Positions 1 through 8,614 of a DNA stretch of 64,000 nt are shown here, piece after piece. The stretch spans positions 1 to 64,000 of the forward strand of contig JACOST010000006.1 of assembly GCA_016178705.1 (NCBI GenBank). Direction: 5' to 3'. A program made the position numbers and the translations under genes. The first letter of the stretch is position 1. Each line of letters opens with the position of its first letter. Under the pieces are notes generated by a model, which worked only from the letters and a program-made list of their open reading frames with translations, made no database searches and was not told the DNA's origin. The stretch comes from Deltaproteobacteria bacterium. Lineage in GTDB: Bacteria; Desulfobacterota; Binatia; HRBIN30; JACQVA1.

Positions 1-1
1 G

Positions 2-1007
2 ACGTGGCAGGCGGGATTGATCCGCGGGACGGGAAGTGTGAACGCCAACGGCGGGTTGGTGCTGAGCACGACCTCGACGATCACCTTGTTCGATACGCGC
101 ACGTTGAACAACGCGGGCGTGGCGACGTGGACGGGGCCGGGAACCTTCTCGCTCGGGGGCAACGCGATTTTCAACAACCTGATGGGCGCGACCTTTCAGA
201 TCAAGACCGCCGCCGACATGGGGGCGGGGGCGTTCAACAACCACGGGCTGGTGACCAAGGAGCTGGGCAGCGGTGATGGGATCACGGTGCTCTCGTCGTT
301 CCTCACCGACACCGGCATGTTGACGGTGCTCAGTGGCACGCTGCAACTCGCGGGCGACGGGCTGCACCAAGGGACGACCACGGTGATGGCGGGCGCGGGG
401 TTGGCGTTCACGGGCGGCGATCACACGGTGAGCGGTTCGCTGACGAGTCCCGACACGATTGGGTTCACCGGCGGGAACATCACGTTCACGTCCGGTAGCA
501 CGTACGGCGTGGGCGGGCAGACGTTGGTGAGCAATGCCGCCGTCACGTTCGCGGCGGGCGCCAACGCGATGCTGTCGAATACGCTGAAGGTCCAGGGTGG
601 GAGTCTGACGCTGAGCACGGGCACGACGAAGACGGTGACGACGTACATGCAGACCGCGGGGACGCTGACCGGGGACGACGACTTGACGGTGACCGGCGTG
701 ATGACGTGGCAGGCGGGACTGATCCGCGGGACGGGGAGTGTGAACGCCAACGGCGGGTTGGTGTTGAGCACCACATCGACGATCACGCTGTTCGATACGC
801 GCACGTTGAACAACGCGGGGGTGGCGACATGGACGGGGCCGGGGGCCTTCTCGCTCGGTGGCAACGCGATCTTCAACAACCTGATGGGCGCAACCTTTCA
901 AATCAAGACGGCGGCCGACATGGGCTCGGGGGCCTTCAATAACGATGGCCTGGTGACCAAGGAGTTGGGTAGCGGCGACGGGATCACGGTGATCAGCAGC
1001 ACGGTGA
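2..1007 (+). repeat. Two ~300-bp direct repeats 702 bp apart inside the adhesin gene
   Basis: Bases 2-305 and about 703-1007 are nearly identical, in frame, with a period of 702 bp (234 codons). Both encode the block from LIRGTGSVNANGG to LGSGDGITV with few substitutions. The first copy is cut by the window edge, so more copies may lie upstream. This is modular duplication of a beta-helical passenger unit. Confidence 0.9.
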
Positions 1008-2929
1008 CAAACCGCGGCACCATCGACGTCAAGAGCGGCACGCTCACCGTGACCAACGACTACACGCAGACGGCGGGCGTTACGCGCTTGAGCGGCGGGG
1101 CAGTGACCGCGCTGACCCCGCTCTCCATCCAAGGTGGCAAACTCGAAGGCGCGGGGACGATCACCGGCAACGTCAACGCGAGTGGCAGTGGTGAGGTCAG
1201 TCCGGGGTTGTCGCCTGGGTTGCTCAATGTCGCTGGCACCTACACTCAAGGTGACGGAGCCGCGTTGGCGATCGAGATCAACGGTCTCACTGCGGGCAGT
1301 GGCTTCGATCAACTCGCGATCACGCAAGCCGCCACTCTCGGCGGTACGCTCGCCGTGACGCGGCCGACAAATTTCTCGCCGAGTGTTGGCAATAGTTTCA
1401 AGATCATGACGTACGCTTCCCACACCGGGAAGTTTTCACATACCAGCGGACTCGTCACCGGGGGCGGCCTGGGGTTCAATGTGAACTACAATCCCACCGA
1501 CGTGACGCTGACCTTCGCGCAGGAAAACTGTTTGGATGGCGTCGACAACGATAGCGACGGCTTGACCGACTGCGCCGATGCGAAGTGCATCGATCTCCCC
1601 GAGTGCATCCCGACGCCAACCAAGACGGCCACCAACACTCCGACGGTGACCGCGACGCCCACGGTCACCGCGACGGCAACGGTCACTGTGACGAGCACCA
1701 TCACGAGTACCCCGACTCCGACTCCCACGGCCACCAAGACAACGGAGCTGGTGTGCATCGGCGATTGCGGTCACGACGGTGCCGTGACCGTCGAGGAACT
1801 CATCGTCGGGGTGAACATCGCGCTCGGCATCGCCGACTTCGGTACGTGCCCGCAGTTCGACGCGGACAACAACCAGGCCGTGACGGTTGAGGAGTTGATC
1901 CTCGCCGTGAACAACGCGCTCAACACCTGTCCGGTTCCCAACGCCACCCCGAGTGCCACCCGACCGACCCGCACCGCGACCGCCACCGCGACGGCAACGG
2001 CGACCACCGGTGGGGGAACGCCGGGCGGCGCCGCGGTGATCGCGGGGGGATCCTCGGTGGTGATCAATGCCATGAGCGTGATCCCGAACGTGATTGCCGC
2101 GGTGGCTGACGGGATCAACTTCGGCGGTGGGGCTGCAGCCGAGTTCGAGGGGCTCGACGGCGGCGCCGCCGGCGCGTGTCCGCTCAACGGCACGGCGAAG
2201 CGCAACGGCAGCTTTCCATTTGTCTCGTTCATGTTGATGGACTGTGAGGTGCCGACGGCCGATGGCTCGGTGACGTTCTTGGGGCAGGGCAGCTTGCAGC
2301 TCACGACTTTCAACATCGACATCACCGCCACGTTCAAAAACAGCGGGGGCGTCCTGACCCGCACCGCGCACGTGGTGCTTGGGGGAACGATCTCGCCAAG
2401 CTTGGGCGGCAGCTGCTTGCTGACCCAGGCAACCTTCTTGTTGACGAGCGGGATGATTTCCACGGGACCAGCCGGCGGTCCGCTGGTGACGGTGACCTTC
2501 CAGAACACGACGATGAAGATCGACAACATTACCTTCAACGCGGGGTGTGTCCCGACGATCTACCGCCTCACCTTCACCGGTCCGGTCGTTCTGCTGGCCC
2601 CAAGCGTCGATCCGATCAACGCGAGCTTCAACGCGCTGACGATGGACGTCGACGACAGCGGCAATCCGACGCAGTTCCGCCTGGGCGGTGGGATCAGCTC
2701 GCCGTGCTTTGGCGGACCCGCCAGCATCACGACGGTGACCACGCTCACGGTGCTCGATGGCCATAGCTGTCCGAACGCGGGTGAACTCATGGTGAACTCC
2801 GGCAACGGATCGGCGGAGATCTTCTATCGGTCGGACGAATCGGTCGACGTCGATACCAACGGCGATCACACCATCGACGTGACGGCTCCGAACTGCCTCG
2901 ATCCGCGTCTGCTCATGTGCGTGGCGTGA
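2..2929 (+). CDS. Surface adhesin-like repeat protein with Thr-Pro linker and dockerin-like EF-hands (5' end outside window)
   Basis: The reading frame is open from the first bases of the window, so the start lies upstream. In order it shows: a Gly/Thr/Asn-rich passenger region with a long direct repeat (typical of beta-helical adhesins), a short NCLDGVDNDSDGLTDC acidic motif, a Thr-Pro linker, then CIGDCGHDGAVTVEELI and a second FDADNNQAVTVEELI unit. The last two form a dockerin/EF-hand-like Ca-binding pair. A second Thr-rich linker and a ~280-residue beta-rich C-terminal domain follow. The protein is probably secreted and cell-surface. No signal peptide is visible because the N-terminus is missing. 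A near-perfect palindrome lies 6 bp after the stop. The substrate or ligand cannot be read from the sequence. Confidence 0.8.
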   Translation, partial: TWQAGLIRGTGSVNANGGLVLSTTSTITLFDTRTLNNAGVATWTGPGTFSLGGNAIFNNLMGATFQIKTAADMGAGAFNNHGLVTKELGSGDGITVLSSFLTDTGMLTVLSGTLQLAGDGLHQGTTTVMAGAGLAFTGGDHTVSGSLTSPDTIGFTGGNITFTSGSTYGVGGQTLVSNAAVTFAAGANAMLSNTLKVQGGSLTLSTGTTKTVTTYMQTAGTLTGDDDLTVTGVMTWQAGLIRGTGSVNANGGLVLSTTSTITLFDTRTLNNAGVATWTGPGAFSLGGNAIFNNLMGATFQIKTAADMGSGAFNNDGLVTKELGSGDGITVISSTVTNRGTIDVKSGTLTVTNDYTQTAGVTRLSGGAVTALTPLSIQGGKLEGAGTITGNVNASGSGEVSPGLSPGLLNVAGTYTQGDGAALAIEINGLTAGSGFDQLAITQAATLGGTLAVTRPTNFSPSVGNSFKIMTYASHTGKFSHTSGLVTGGGLGFNVNYNPTDVTLTFAQENCLDGVDNDSDGLTDCADAKCIDLPECIPTPTKTATNTPTVTATPTVTATATVTVTSTITSTPTPTPTATKTTELVCIGDCGHDGAVTVEELIVGVNIALGIADFGTCPQFDADNNQAVTVEELILAVNNALNTCPVPNATPSATRPTRTATATATATATTGGGTPGGAAVIAGGSSVVINAMSVIPNVIAAVADGINFGGGAAAEFEGLDGGAAGACPLNGTAKRNGSFPFVSFMLMDCEVPTADGSVTFLGQGSLQLTTFNIDITATFKNSGGVLTRTAHVVLGGTISPSLGGSCLLTQATFLLTSGMISTGPAGGPLVTVTFQNTTMKIDNITFNAGCVPTIYRLTFTGPVVLLAPSVDPINASFNALTMDVDDSGNPTQFRLGGGISSPCFGGPASITTVTTLTVLDGHSCPNAGELMVNSGNGSAEIFYRSDESVDVDTNGDHTIDVTAPNCLDPRLLMCVA

Positions 2930-2935
2930 CGAGAT

Positions 2936-2979
2936 CCCAAATCACCTCGCGGGGCGCGCGCCCCGCGGGGTGATTTGGG
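2936..2979 (+). terminator. 44-bp near-perfect palindrome after the adhesin gene
   Basis: The arm CCCAAATCACC pairs with GGTGATTTGGG, and the GC-rich centre (GCGGGGCGC/GCGCCCCGC) continues the pairing to the axis, with only two mismatched pairs. It starts 6 bp after the adhesin stop. There is no T-run, so it is a hairpin-type transcription end or mRNA-stabilising structure rather than a canonical intrinsic terminator. Confidence 0.6.
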
Positions 2980-3340
2980 CCGCGACGTTCTGTCCTGCAC
3001 CCTCGCGTCGGATCAGTGAGGACGGGTCATTGATCCATCATCAACACCGGTGATCCATTGTACGTCGCAGTGATGTTTGTGCGCGCCGTGCGCTTCGCAG
3101 TGCGTGTCGACGCGCCGCGTGAATGGCTCCAAGAAAAGACTACTGACTTTGGACCATAAGCCGATCATCCAAAGCCACAGCTACAGGATCGTCCTTGTCG
3201 TGTGGGAGTAGCACATCCGTTGCTGTACAGCGGCGCTGATCTTGCAGTGTCGGCGATTCGTTCGATTCGGAGTGTGCCGTGCGGAAACCTTGCGACGCCG
3301 CCGAAGCGCCGTTCCGCTAACCCAACGCAGGAGGGATACC
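2980..3340. other. Intergenic region with no recognisable gene
   Basis: About 360 bp lie between the palindrome and the start of the two-haem oxidoreductase. I see no supported coding frame. The only clear signal is the Shine-Dalgarno CAGGAGGGA at its right end. A promoter for the next gene should be here, but I cannot place it. Confidence 0.5.
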
Positions 3341-5092
3341 ATGCGCCTGACATTTCGCTTTTGCAGCCTCGCAGTAGCCGTGATCGTCGGTGGGGGCGAT
3401 CGTGCTCAGGCCATCCTCAACAGCGCGACGGACCTGAGTAGCGTCGCGGTCAGTGAGAGCCAGCAAATCTCTCATGGCGATGAAGCCACACTCGAAGCCA
3501 ATGGGTTCGATCTGGCTTTCGAGGTCGGTGACGTGTTGTTCGCCACTCACTTCAATGCCCTCGACGGCGTCGGCAACAACGTCGGCAACGGCCAACGCTT
3601 CACCCGCGTGCCGCGCGCAGATCTGACCGGCGCGACCCAGTGGGCGACGCAGAATCGCGCGACCGGTGCCAACGCCGACAGCTGCAATAGTTGTCACGCC
3701 GAAGCCATGTCTGCGGATCAAGTGACGCTGTTCGATCGTTTTGGACGGCCGCGTTTCAAAAGAGCCGATGGTGCCTTCATCACCGATCTGTCGGCTGAGG
3801 ATCGCGCCGGGCGCTCGCACGCCGATGCGGTGCGTGATCCCAATGCCACGGCGAATGTCTCCCAATTTGTCGAGCGTAACACGCCACATCTGTTCGGTAT
3901 GGGCGGGGTGCAGCGTGTGGCCGAGGAAGTTACGGCCGACCTGCAGGGCGTGAAGAACTCGGTCATCGCGGACGCCTGCAACGCCGCGGTGGGCGTCACC
4001 AAGACCCGCAACCTCAATAGCGCCAATCGCGCCCGCAAAATCGATGGCTCGTTGGAAGCCCTCAACTTCGGGTCGATCAGCGCCACGCGCGTCGCTAGTG
4101 GTGGAACCGCTTGTCCGAGCGATCTGACCCGAACCTTCACGCTCGACACCTCCGCCGTGCAAGGGGTAGACGCGGACCTCGTCGTCCGGCCCTTCCAATG
4201 GAAGGGCGTGGTCGGGTTTACTCGCGACTTCACACGGGGCGCCTCGCACAACGAGTTGGGCATGCAGTCGGTCGAAGTATTCGGCGATAACGTCGACGGG
4301 GACGGCGACGGCATCGCCAACGAGATGACCATCGGTGACCAGACTGCGCTTGCCGTATACATGGGTGGCCAGCCGCGCCCGGTGACCACCGTCGAGCTCA
4401 GCAACGTCGGCATCATCGCGCCGGCCCTGCCCGCCGTGCAGAAGGACGCCATCAGGCGAGGCACGCAGGTCTTCAACAACATCGGCTGCACCAGCTGCCA
4501 CAAGCTGTCGCTGTTGCTGAGCGACCCGACCTTCAGTGAGCCGAGCTTGAGCCCGTTCCATCGTGACAACGGGACGTTCCCAGCCGGGCAAGCGGTGCCG
4601 GCGCCGGGCGCGATCCAGTTCAACCTCACGACCGACATCTCTGAGAATCAGATCTTCAGTGCCTCGTTCCACTTCAAAGTTGCCGACCTCGGCAACTTTA
4701 GGAAACAGGACAATCATTTCTTGCCGGGCTTCGGCAAAACTTTGGTGGACTGCTTTGGCGACGTGAAGCGCCACAATCTGGGATCGAACGTGGCGGAAGC
4801 GATCAACGAAGGCAGTGCGACGATTCCGGCGGGAACGTTCATGACCGAGAACCTCTGGGGCGTCGGCTCCACCGCGCCGTACCTGCACGATGGGAGGGCG
4901 ACGACGTTCTCCGAAGCCGTGCTCGAACACACCTGCGTGCTCAATCAACCGCTGCCGGGAAGACCCGGCGTGAACTGTAGCGATCGCGGTGAGGCGGCGG
5001 CCTCCGCCGATTCGTTCCGAGCGTTGCCGGCATCGCAGCGGGGCGACATCGAAGCCTTCGCGAATTCCTTGGTGTTGTTCAAGGTCGAGTAG
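3341..5092 (+). CDS. Secreted two-haem DUF1111/thiol-oxidoreductase-like cytochrome
   Basis: 583 residues starting at an ATG with SD CAGGAGGGA 6 bp upstream; the frame extends further 5' but lacks a ribosome site there. The N-terminus MRLTFRFCSLAVAVIVGG ending in AQA is a Sec signal peptide. There are two c-type haem sites, CNSCH (C115, C118, H119) and CTSCH (C383, C386, H387). The C-terminal FLPGFGKTLVDCFGDVKRH and APYLHDGR segments fit the di-haem oxidoreductase/DUF1111 family related to MauG and cytochrome c peroxidases. Location is periplasmic. The reaction is unknown; electron transfer or peroxidase-like chemistry is the family expectation. The HEAT-repeat gene follows after 12 bp and is probably co-transcribed. 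Confidence 0.85.
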   Translation: MRLTFRFCSLAVAVIVGGGDRAQAILNSATDLSSVAVSESQQISHGDEATLEANGFDLAFEVGDVLFATHFNALDGVGNNVGNGQRFTRVPRADLTGATQWATQNRATGANADSCNSCHAEAMSADQVTLFDRFGRPRFKRADGAFITDLSAEDRAGRSHADAVRDPNATANVSQFVERNTPHLFGMGGVQRVAEEVTADLQGVKNSVIADACNAAVGVTKTRNLNSANRARKIDGSLEALNFGSISATRVASGGTACPSDLTRTFTLDTSAVQGVDADLVVRPFQWKGVVGFTRDFTRGASHNELGMQSVEVFGDNVDGDGDGIANEMTIGDQTALAVYMGGQPRPVTTVELSNVGIIAPALPAVQKDAIRRGTQVFNNIGCTSCHKLSLLLSDPTFSEPSLSPFHRDNGTFPAGQAVPAPGAIQFNLTTDISENQIFSASFHFKVADLGNFRKQDNHFLPGFGKTLVDCFGDVKRHNLGSNVAEAINEGSATIPAGTFMTENLWGVGSTAPYLHDGRATTFSEAVLEHTCVLNQPLPGRPGVNCSDRGEAAASADSFRALPASQRGDIEAFANSLVLFKVE

Positions 5093-5104
5093 TCAGGTGA
5101 TCAG

Positions 5105-5596
5105 ATGATGCGCCAAGCGCCGGCCGCGCTACTTGTGTTGACGATGGTGTTTGTGCCGTATGCGCCCGACGTTGCGGTTCCTCCAACAGTGTCCAACGCA
5201 CCGCCGGCGATCGAGCCGAGCTACGACGGCAAGCCGCTCGCCTTCTGGATGCAAGCGCTGACCGACGCGGATTCGAAGAACCGCGTTGCGGCCGCGTCGG
5301 CGCTCGCCAAGATCGGCCCGCCGGCGAAGTCCGCCGTCGGGCCGCTCATCCGGGCGTTGGGAGACGAGGAGAAACTGGTGCGCACGAGCGCGATGGCGGC
5401 GCTCGGGAAGATTGGCCCCTCTGCGGTAGAGGCCATGCCCGCGCTCATCGAGCTGTTGCAGGAGAACGATTGGGCGACGCGTAGTGTCGCGTCGGCTGCG
5501 TTGGCGGCTATCCAGGGCAAGCCGTTGCCCGAAAGTGATGCGCGCGACCGAGTCCCGAGTTCCGCACGCCCGCACCTAGTTCACCGATCAGTGTGA
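5105..5596 (+). CDS. Exported HEAT-repeat protein
   Basis: 163 residues. A hydrophobic N-terminus (APAALLVLTMVFVPYAP) suggests export. Residues ~50-140 hold three HEAT/PBS-lyase-type repeats, seen as recurring AASALAKIGPPAKSAVGPL, AMAALGKIGPSAVEAMPAL and AASAALAAI helices. Such repeats bind protein partners. It follows the two-haem cytochrome by 12 bp, so a scaffold or maturation role for that protein is a reasonable inference, not shown. The SD-like AGGTGA lies just upstream. Confidence 0.75.
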   Translation: MMRQAPAALLVLTMVFVPYAPDVAVPPTVSNAPPAIEPSYDGKPLAFWMQALTDADSKNRVAAASALAKIGPPAKSAVGPLIRALGDEEKLVRTSAMAALGKIGPSAVEAMPALIELLQENDWATRSVASAALAAIQGKPLPESDARDRVPSSARPHLVHRSV

Positions 5597-5602
5597 GTCG
5601 CC

Positions 5603-6034
5603 TCATTCGGCCGCGTCGGCCGGCGACGCGCGGACGCTTGTAAAACGCTTCAGCAGAACTTTACCTGGCGCAAATCCACGCGGCTTGCTGACATCGGCAC
5701 AGGTTGCGACGTGGATCGTCACCCGTCCGCCGTGTTTCGCTTTGGAATAGCGCGCCGCCAACCCGGCGGCGAAGTGCAGTGTCTCGCGCGGCACTCGATC
5801 GAGTCCGTCAGGATTGCGCACAACTACATGTGAGCCAGATTCCGCCGCCACGTGCATCCATACATCACGCGGTGCGCCGAGCTTGAGCGTCAGGATGTCG
5901 TTGTCTTCGGCCGTGCGGCCGACGAGCACGGTCAGTCCATCGGGTGACACGAATCGGCGGGCCACCGAGCGGCCTTGCCAGACGCCCGCGTCGCTATCGG
6001 ACGGCGGGGGCGGACCTTTGCGCGGCGTGGTCAT
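5603..6034 (-). CDS. Stand-alone NFACT-R (DUF814) domain protein
   Basis: 143 residues. The segment FVSPDGLTVLVGRTAEDND...APRDVWMHVAAESGSHVVVR is the NFACT-R domain normally at the C-terminus of RqcH/Tae2/FbpA-type ribosome-quality-control and fibronectin-binding proteins. Here it is alone, with no NFACT-N/HhH part on either side. The domain is thought to bind RNA. It converges with the HEAT gene (7 bp between stops) and is divergent from the small gene at 6111. An isolated copy may act on tRNA or ribosomes, but the function is not established. Confidence 0.75.
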   Translation of the reverse strand: MTTPRKGPPPPSDSDAGVWQGRSVARRFVSPDGLTVLVGRTAEDNDILTLKLGAPRDVWMHVAAESGSHVVVRNPDGLDRVPRETLHFAAGLAARYSKAKHGGRVTIHVATCADVSKPRGFAPGKVLLKRFTSVRASPADAAE

Positions 6035-6110
6035 GACGGCGGCCTGTGTACCTTACCTGGGACTGCGAGGCCATGGAGCCCGTCGCTGATCTCTGGTATG
6101 GACTCGCGGC

Positions 6111-6380
6111 GTGGAAACCAGCGCTCCGAAACCAGCGCCCAAGAAAGGCGTCGACATCAACGTGTTGAAGTGCCTGAACCCGGACTGCGGCGGATTGCTT
6201 GCGTACGAGGTCGACAGCAACAACGTATTGCACGTCGATCTCGCGTGGACGGCGAAGGCCGACGGGGCGGTTCGCTACTTCCCGTGCCCGAAGTGCGATG
6301 GCCGCAACGTCGTCGAACCGTTTACCGACGCGAAAGGCAAAGCGGGCCATCGCGTTACGCACTTTGCACCATCGCCATAG
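6111..6380 (+). CDS. Small protein with putative zinc ribbon
   Basis: 89 residues with a GTG start. CLNPDCG near residue 22 and CPKCDG near residue 62 give two Cys pairs in zinc-ribbon spacing, embedded in short beta-strand-like sequence. I do not recognise the family. No strong ribosome site is seen. It sits divergently next to the NFACT-R gene. Cys spacing and normal codon composition support it as real. Confidence 0.55.
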   Translation: METSAPKPAPKKGVDINVLKCLNPDCGGLLAYEVDSNNVLHVDLAWTAKADGAVRYFPCPKCDGRNVVEPFTDAKGKAGHRVTHFAPSP

Positions 6381-6674
6381 GCTGCGCTCGCCGCGAGGCC
6401 TTCGCCGGCGACCGTCGTCGCAGCGGACACGCAGAAATTGCTCGCCCGTGTGTTCGACAGCACATCCCCGGGTAGACTGTGGACTGGTTCGCTCGTATTC
6501 GTCTGTAGTGTATGATCGCGCTAGTGCGCCGCCGATGAACTCAAGCCGCGGTATTTTGTGAATGGGTGACCCGACCGTGACCGGACGGTGACCGATAACC
6601 CGGTATGACTTGGAAACCGGCGCGAGGCCGAGCTTGCGATTCGCAAGGAATCGACGAACGAAGAGGATAGCCAT
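6381..6674. promoter_or_regulatory. Region upstream of the acyl-synthesis operon; weak promoter candidate
   Basis: No gene is visible in these ~295 bp. A -10-like TATGAT at 6511-6516 sits 17 bp after TTCGCT (6488-6493), a poor -35. A cluster of GTGACC words lies at ~6567-6600. The SD GAGGAT (6664-6669) serves the TTG start at 6675. As the only sizeable gap before a 13-kb operon, this is the likely place for its promoter and any FapR/FabR-like operator. I could not identify such an operator. Confidence 0.3.
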
Positions 6675-7625
6675 TTGGCGAGAGAGTTTGGAGAAGACGT
6701 TTGGGGTTTGGTGCTTGGCGGCTCGAGCGGGTTCGGTCTGGCGACTGCTCACAAGCTGGCTCGGCACGGAATGAACCTCTGTCTGGTGCATCGCGATCGC
6801 CGCGGTGCGATGGCGCGCATCGAGCCGGAGTTCGATGCGATTCGGCGCTGCGGTGTGTCGCTCATTACTTGCAATGCCGATGCCCTCGATGCCACTACCC
6901 GCGGTACGATTCTCGATCAGCTTGCTGCCGCGCTGGGTGAGCGCGGGCGCGTGCGCGTGCTGCTCCATTCGATCGCCTTCGGAAACTTGAAACTCGTTGC
7001 GCCCGAGAAGTCGCGTCCCAACCACGCGCGCCAGGCGTTGGCCGCGGCTCTCGGTATCGATGAAACGCAACTGGCGGAACGAGTTGACGCGCTTTTCGAA
7101 CAAGGGGTCGATGCGCTGCAGCACCTCGCCAGTGCACCAATCTACTCCGATACGCAGTTCCTCGACGAAGAGGACCTCGCACGCACGATTCATAGTATGG
7201 GCACAAGCGTGCTCGGATGGACGCAAGCGCTCCACGGGCGCGGGCTGTTCGCCGCCGACGCGCGCGTGTTCGGCCTCACCAGTGAAGGCAACCAAGTGGC
7301 GTGGAAAGGTTACGCGGCGGTTGCCGCGGCCAAGGTGGCACTCGAATCGGTGGTGCGTGCGATCGCGGTCGAACTGGCGCCGTACGGCATCCGCGCCAAC
7401 GTGATTCAAGCCGGGGTCACCGACACGCCCGCGCTGCGCGCCATCCCTGGCAACGCGCACTTGAAAGCCCAGGCGCGGCTGCGCAATCCCTTCGGCCGCA
7501 TCACGACGCCGCAAGATGTCGCCAACGTCATCTATCTGCTCGCGCGCGATGAAGCCGCTTGGATCAACGGTGAGATCATTCGCGTCGACGGCGGCGAACA
7601 CGTCTCGGGAGTGACCCTGCAATGA
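6675..7625 (+). CDS. FabI-like SDR enoyl-ACP reductase
   Basis: 316 residues with a TTG start preceded by SD GAGGAT. A Rossmann motif GGSSGFG (15-21) replaces the classical TGxxxGxG. The strand LLHSIAFG (97-103) matches the HSIAFA signature of FabI. The catalytic pair is Y213-x6-K220, the FabI spacing, rather than the Y-x3-K of ketoreductases. It ends in GEIIRVDGGEHVSG. It should reduce trans-2-enoyl-ACP with NAD(P)H as the last step of the elongation cycle. First gene of the operon; its stop overlaps the next start (ATGA). It could act on an unusual chain, given ~50 extra residues around 105-170. Confidence 0.75.
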   Translation: MAREFGEDVWGLVLGGSSGFGLATAHKLARHGMNLCLVHRDRRGAMARIEPEFDAIRRCGVSLITCNADALDATTRGTILDQLAAALGERGRVRVLLHSIAFGNLKLVAPEKSRPNHARQALAAALGIDETQLAERVDALFEQGVDALQHLASAPIYSDTQFLDEEDLARTIHSMGTSVLGWTQALHGRGLFAADARVFGLTSEGNQVAWKGYAAVAAAKVALESVVRAIAVELAPYGIRANVIQAGVTDTPALRAIPGNAHLKAQARLRNPFGRITTPQDVANVIYLLARDEAAWINGEIIRVDGGEHVSGVTLQ

Positions 7626-8614
7626 CGTACCTGCACGGGCTCGGCCACTTTCATCCCGAGAACCAGATCACCAATCAATTTCTCGAAGACCTCGACATCG
7701 GCACCAACGATGAGTGGATCCTCGAACGCGTCGGTATCCGCTCGCGCCGCACCACGCTGCCGCTCGACTACATCCGCGCCACGCGCAATCGCGATCCGCG
7801 CGGCGCTGTCGAAGCCGCGCTCTACACCCACGCCGACACCGGCCGTCGAGCGGCGGAGATGGCCATCGCCCGCGCCGGCATCGCCACCGCCGACATCGGC
7901 ATGGTGATGGCCGGCTCGTCAATGATGGACACCGCGTCGCCCGCCGAGGCGTGCAACGTCGCGCGCGCGCTCGGCCTTGAAGTGCCGGCGTTCGACGTGA
8001 ACTCCGCCTGCACCAGCTTCTTCGTCAATCTTTACCTGCTCTCGCTCATGCAGCCCGACAAGTTGCCCCCTTACGTGTTGGTGGTGGCTCCGGAGGCGGT
8101 CACGCGTTGCGTTGACTACAGTGATCGCGGCGCGGCGGTGCTGTGGGGCGATGCCACCGTGGCGGCGGTGATCTCGACCCGCATCCCCAGCCGCGCGCGC
8201 ATTCTCGGCAACACGCTCGCGTCCAGTCCCGCCGGCGCCGACAAAGTCGTGGTGCCGCGCCTCGGCCATTTCCGTCAGGAAGGTCGCGCGGTGCAGATGT
8301 TCGCGATCAAGAAGACGGTGCTGTTGCTCAAGCAATTGCAAGAAGAGTATCGCACCGCGGGGCGGACGCTGCACTTCGTCGGCCATCAGGCCAATCTCCG
8401 CATGCTCGAAAACGTTTGCCGCCAGTGCGTCGTCCCCGACGATCTCCACCACAGCAACGTCGAATGGTACGGCAACACCGCGGGCGCGGCGGCCCCGTCG
8501 GTGATCTCGATGGAGTGGGATCGCTGGACGCCGGGCGACGACATCGCCGTGGTCGGCGTGGGCGCCGGGCTCACGTGGTCGAGTTATCTCCTGCGCTTCG
8601 AGGCGGCGGCATGA
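7622..8614 (+). CDS. 3-oxoacyl-ACP synthase III-like (FabH-type) condensing enzyme
   Basis: 330 residues. The thiolase-fold Cys-His-Asn triad is visible: C130 in DVNSACTSFF, H255 in FVGHQANLRMLENV and N285 in YGNTAGAAAPSV. These enzymes start chains by condensing an acyl-CoA with malonyl-ACP. The primer specificity cannot be read. The start overlaps the preceding stop by 4 bp, and the next ATG lies 4 bp inside its end, so translation is coupled on both sides. Confidence 0.85.
   Translation: MTYLHGLGHFHPENQITNQFLEDLDIGTNDEWILERVGIRSRRTTLPLDYIRATRNRDPRGAVEAALYTHADTGRRAAEMAIARAGIATADIGMVMAGSSMMDTASPAEACNVARALGLEVPAFDVNSACTSFFVNLYLLSLMQPDKLPPYVLVVAPEAVTRCVDYSDRGAAVLWGDATVAAVISTRIPSRARILGNTLASSPAGADKVVVPRLGHFRQEGRAVQMFAIKKTVLLLKQLQEEYRTAGRTLHFVGHQANLRMLENVCRQCVVPDDLHHSNVEWYGNTAGAAAPSVISMEWDRWTPGDDIAVVGVGAGLTWSSYLLRFEAAA

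Noticed and set aside
1436-2869. 477-codon minus-strand frame opposite the adhesin
   Set aside because: Arg/His-rich composition typical of antisense shadow in high-GC DNA; the plus-strand gene has clear domains.
3317-4948. 543-codon minus-strand frame opposite the two-haem cytochrome
   Set aside because: Shadow; the sense frame carries both CxxCH motifs and a signal peptide.
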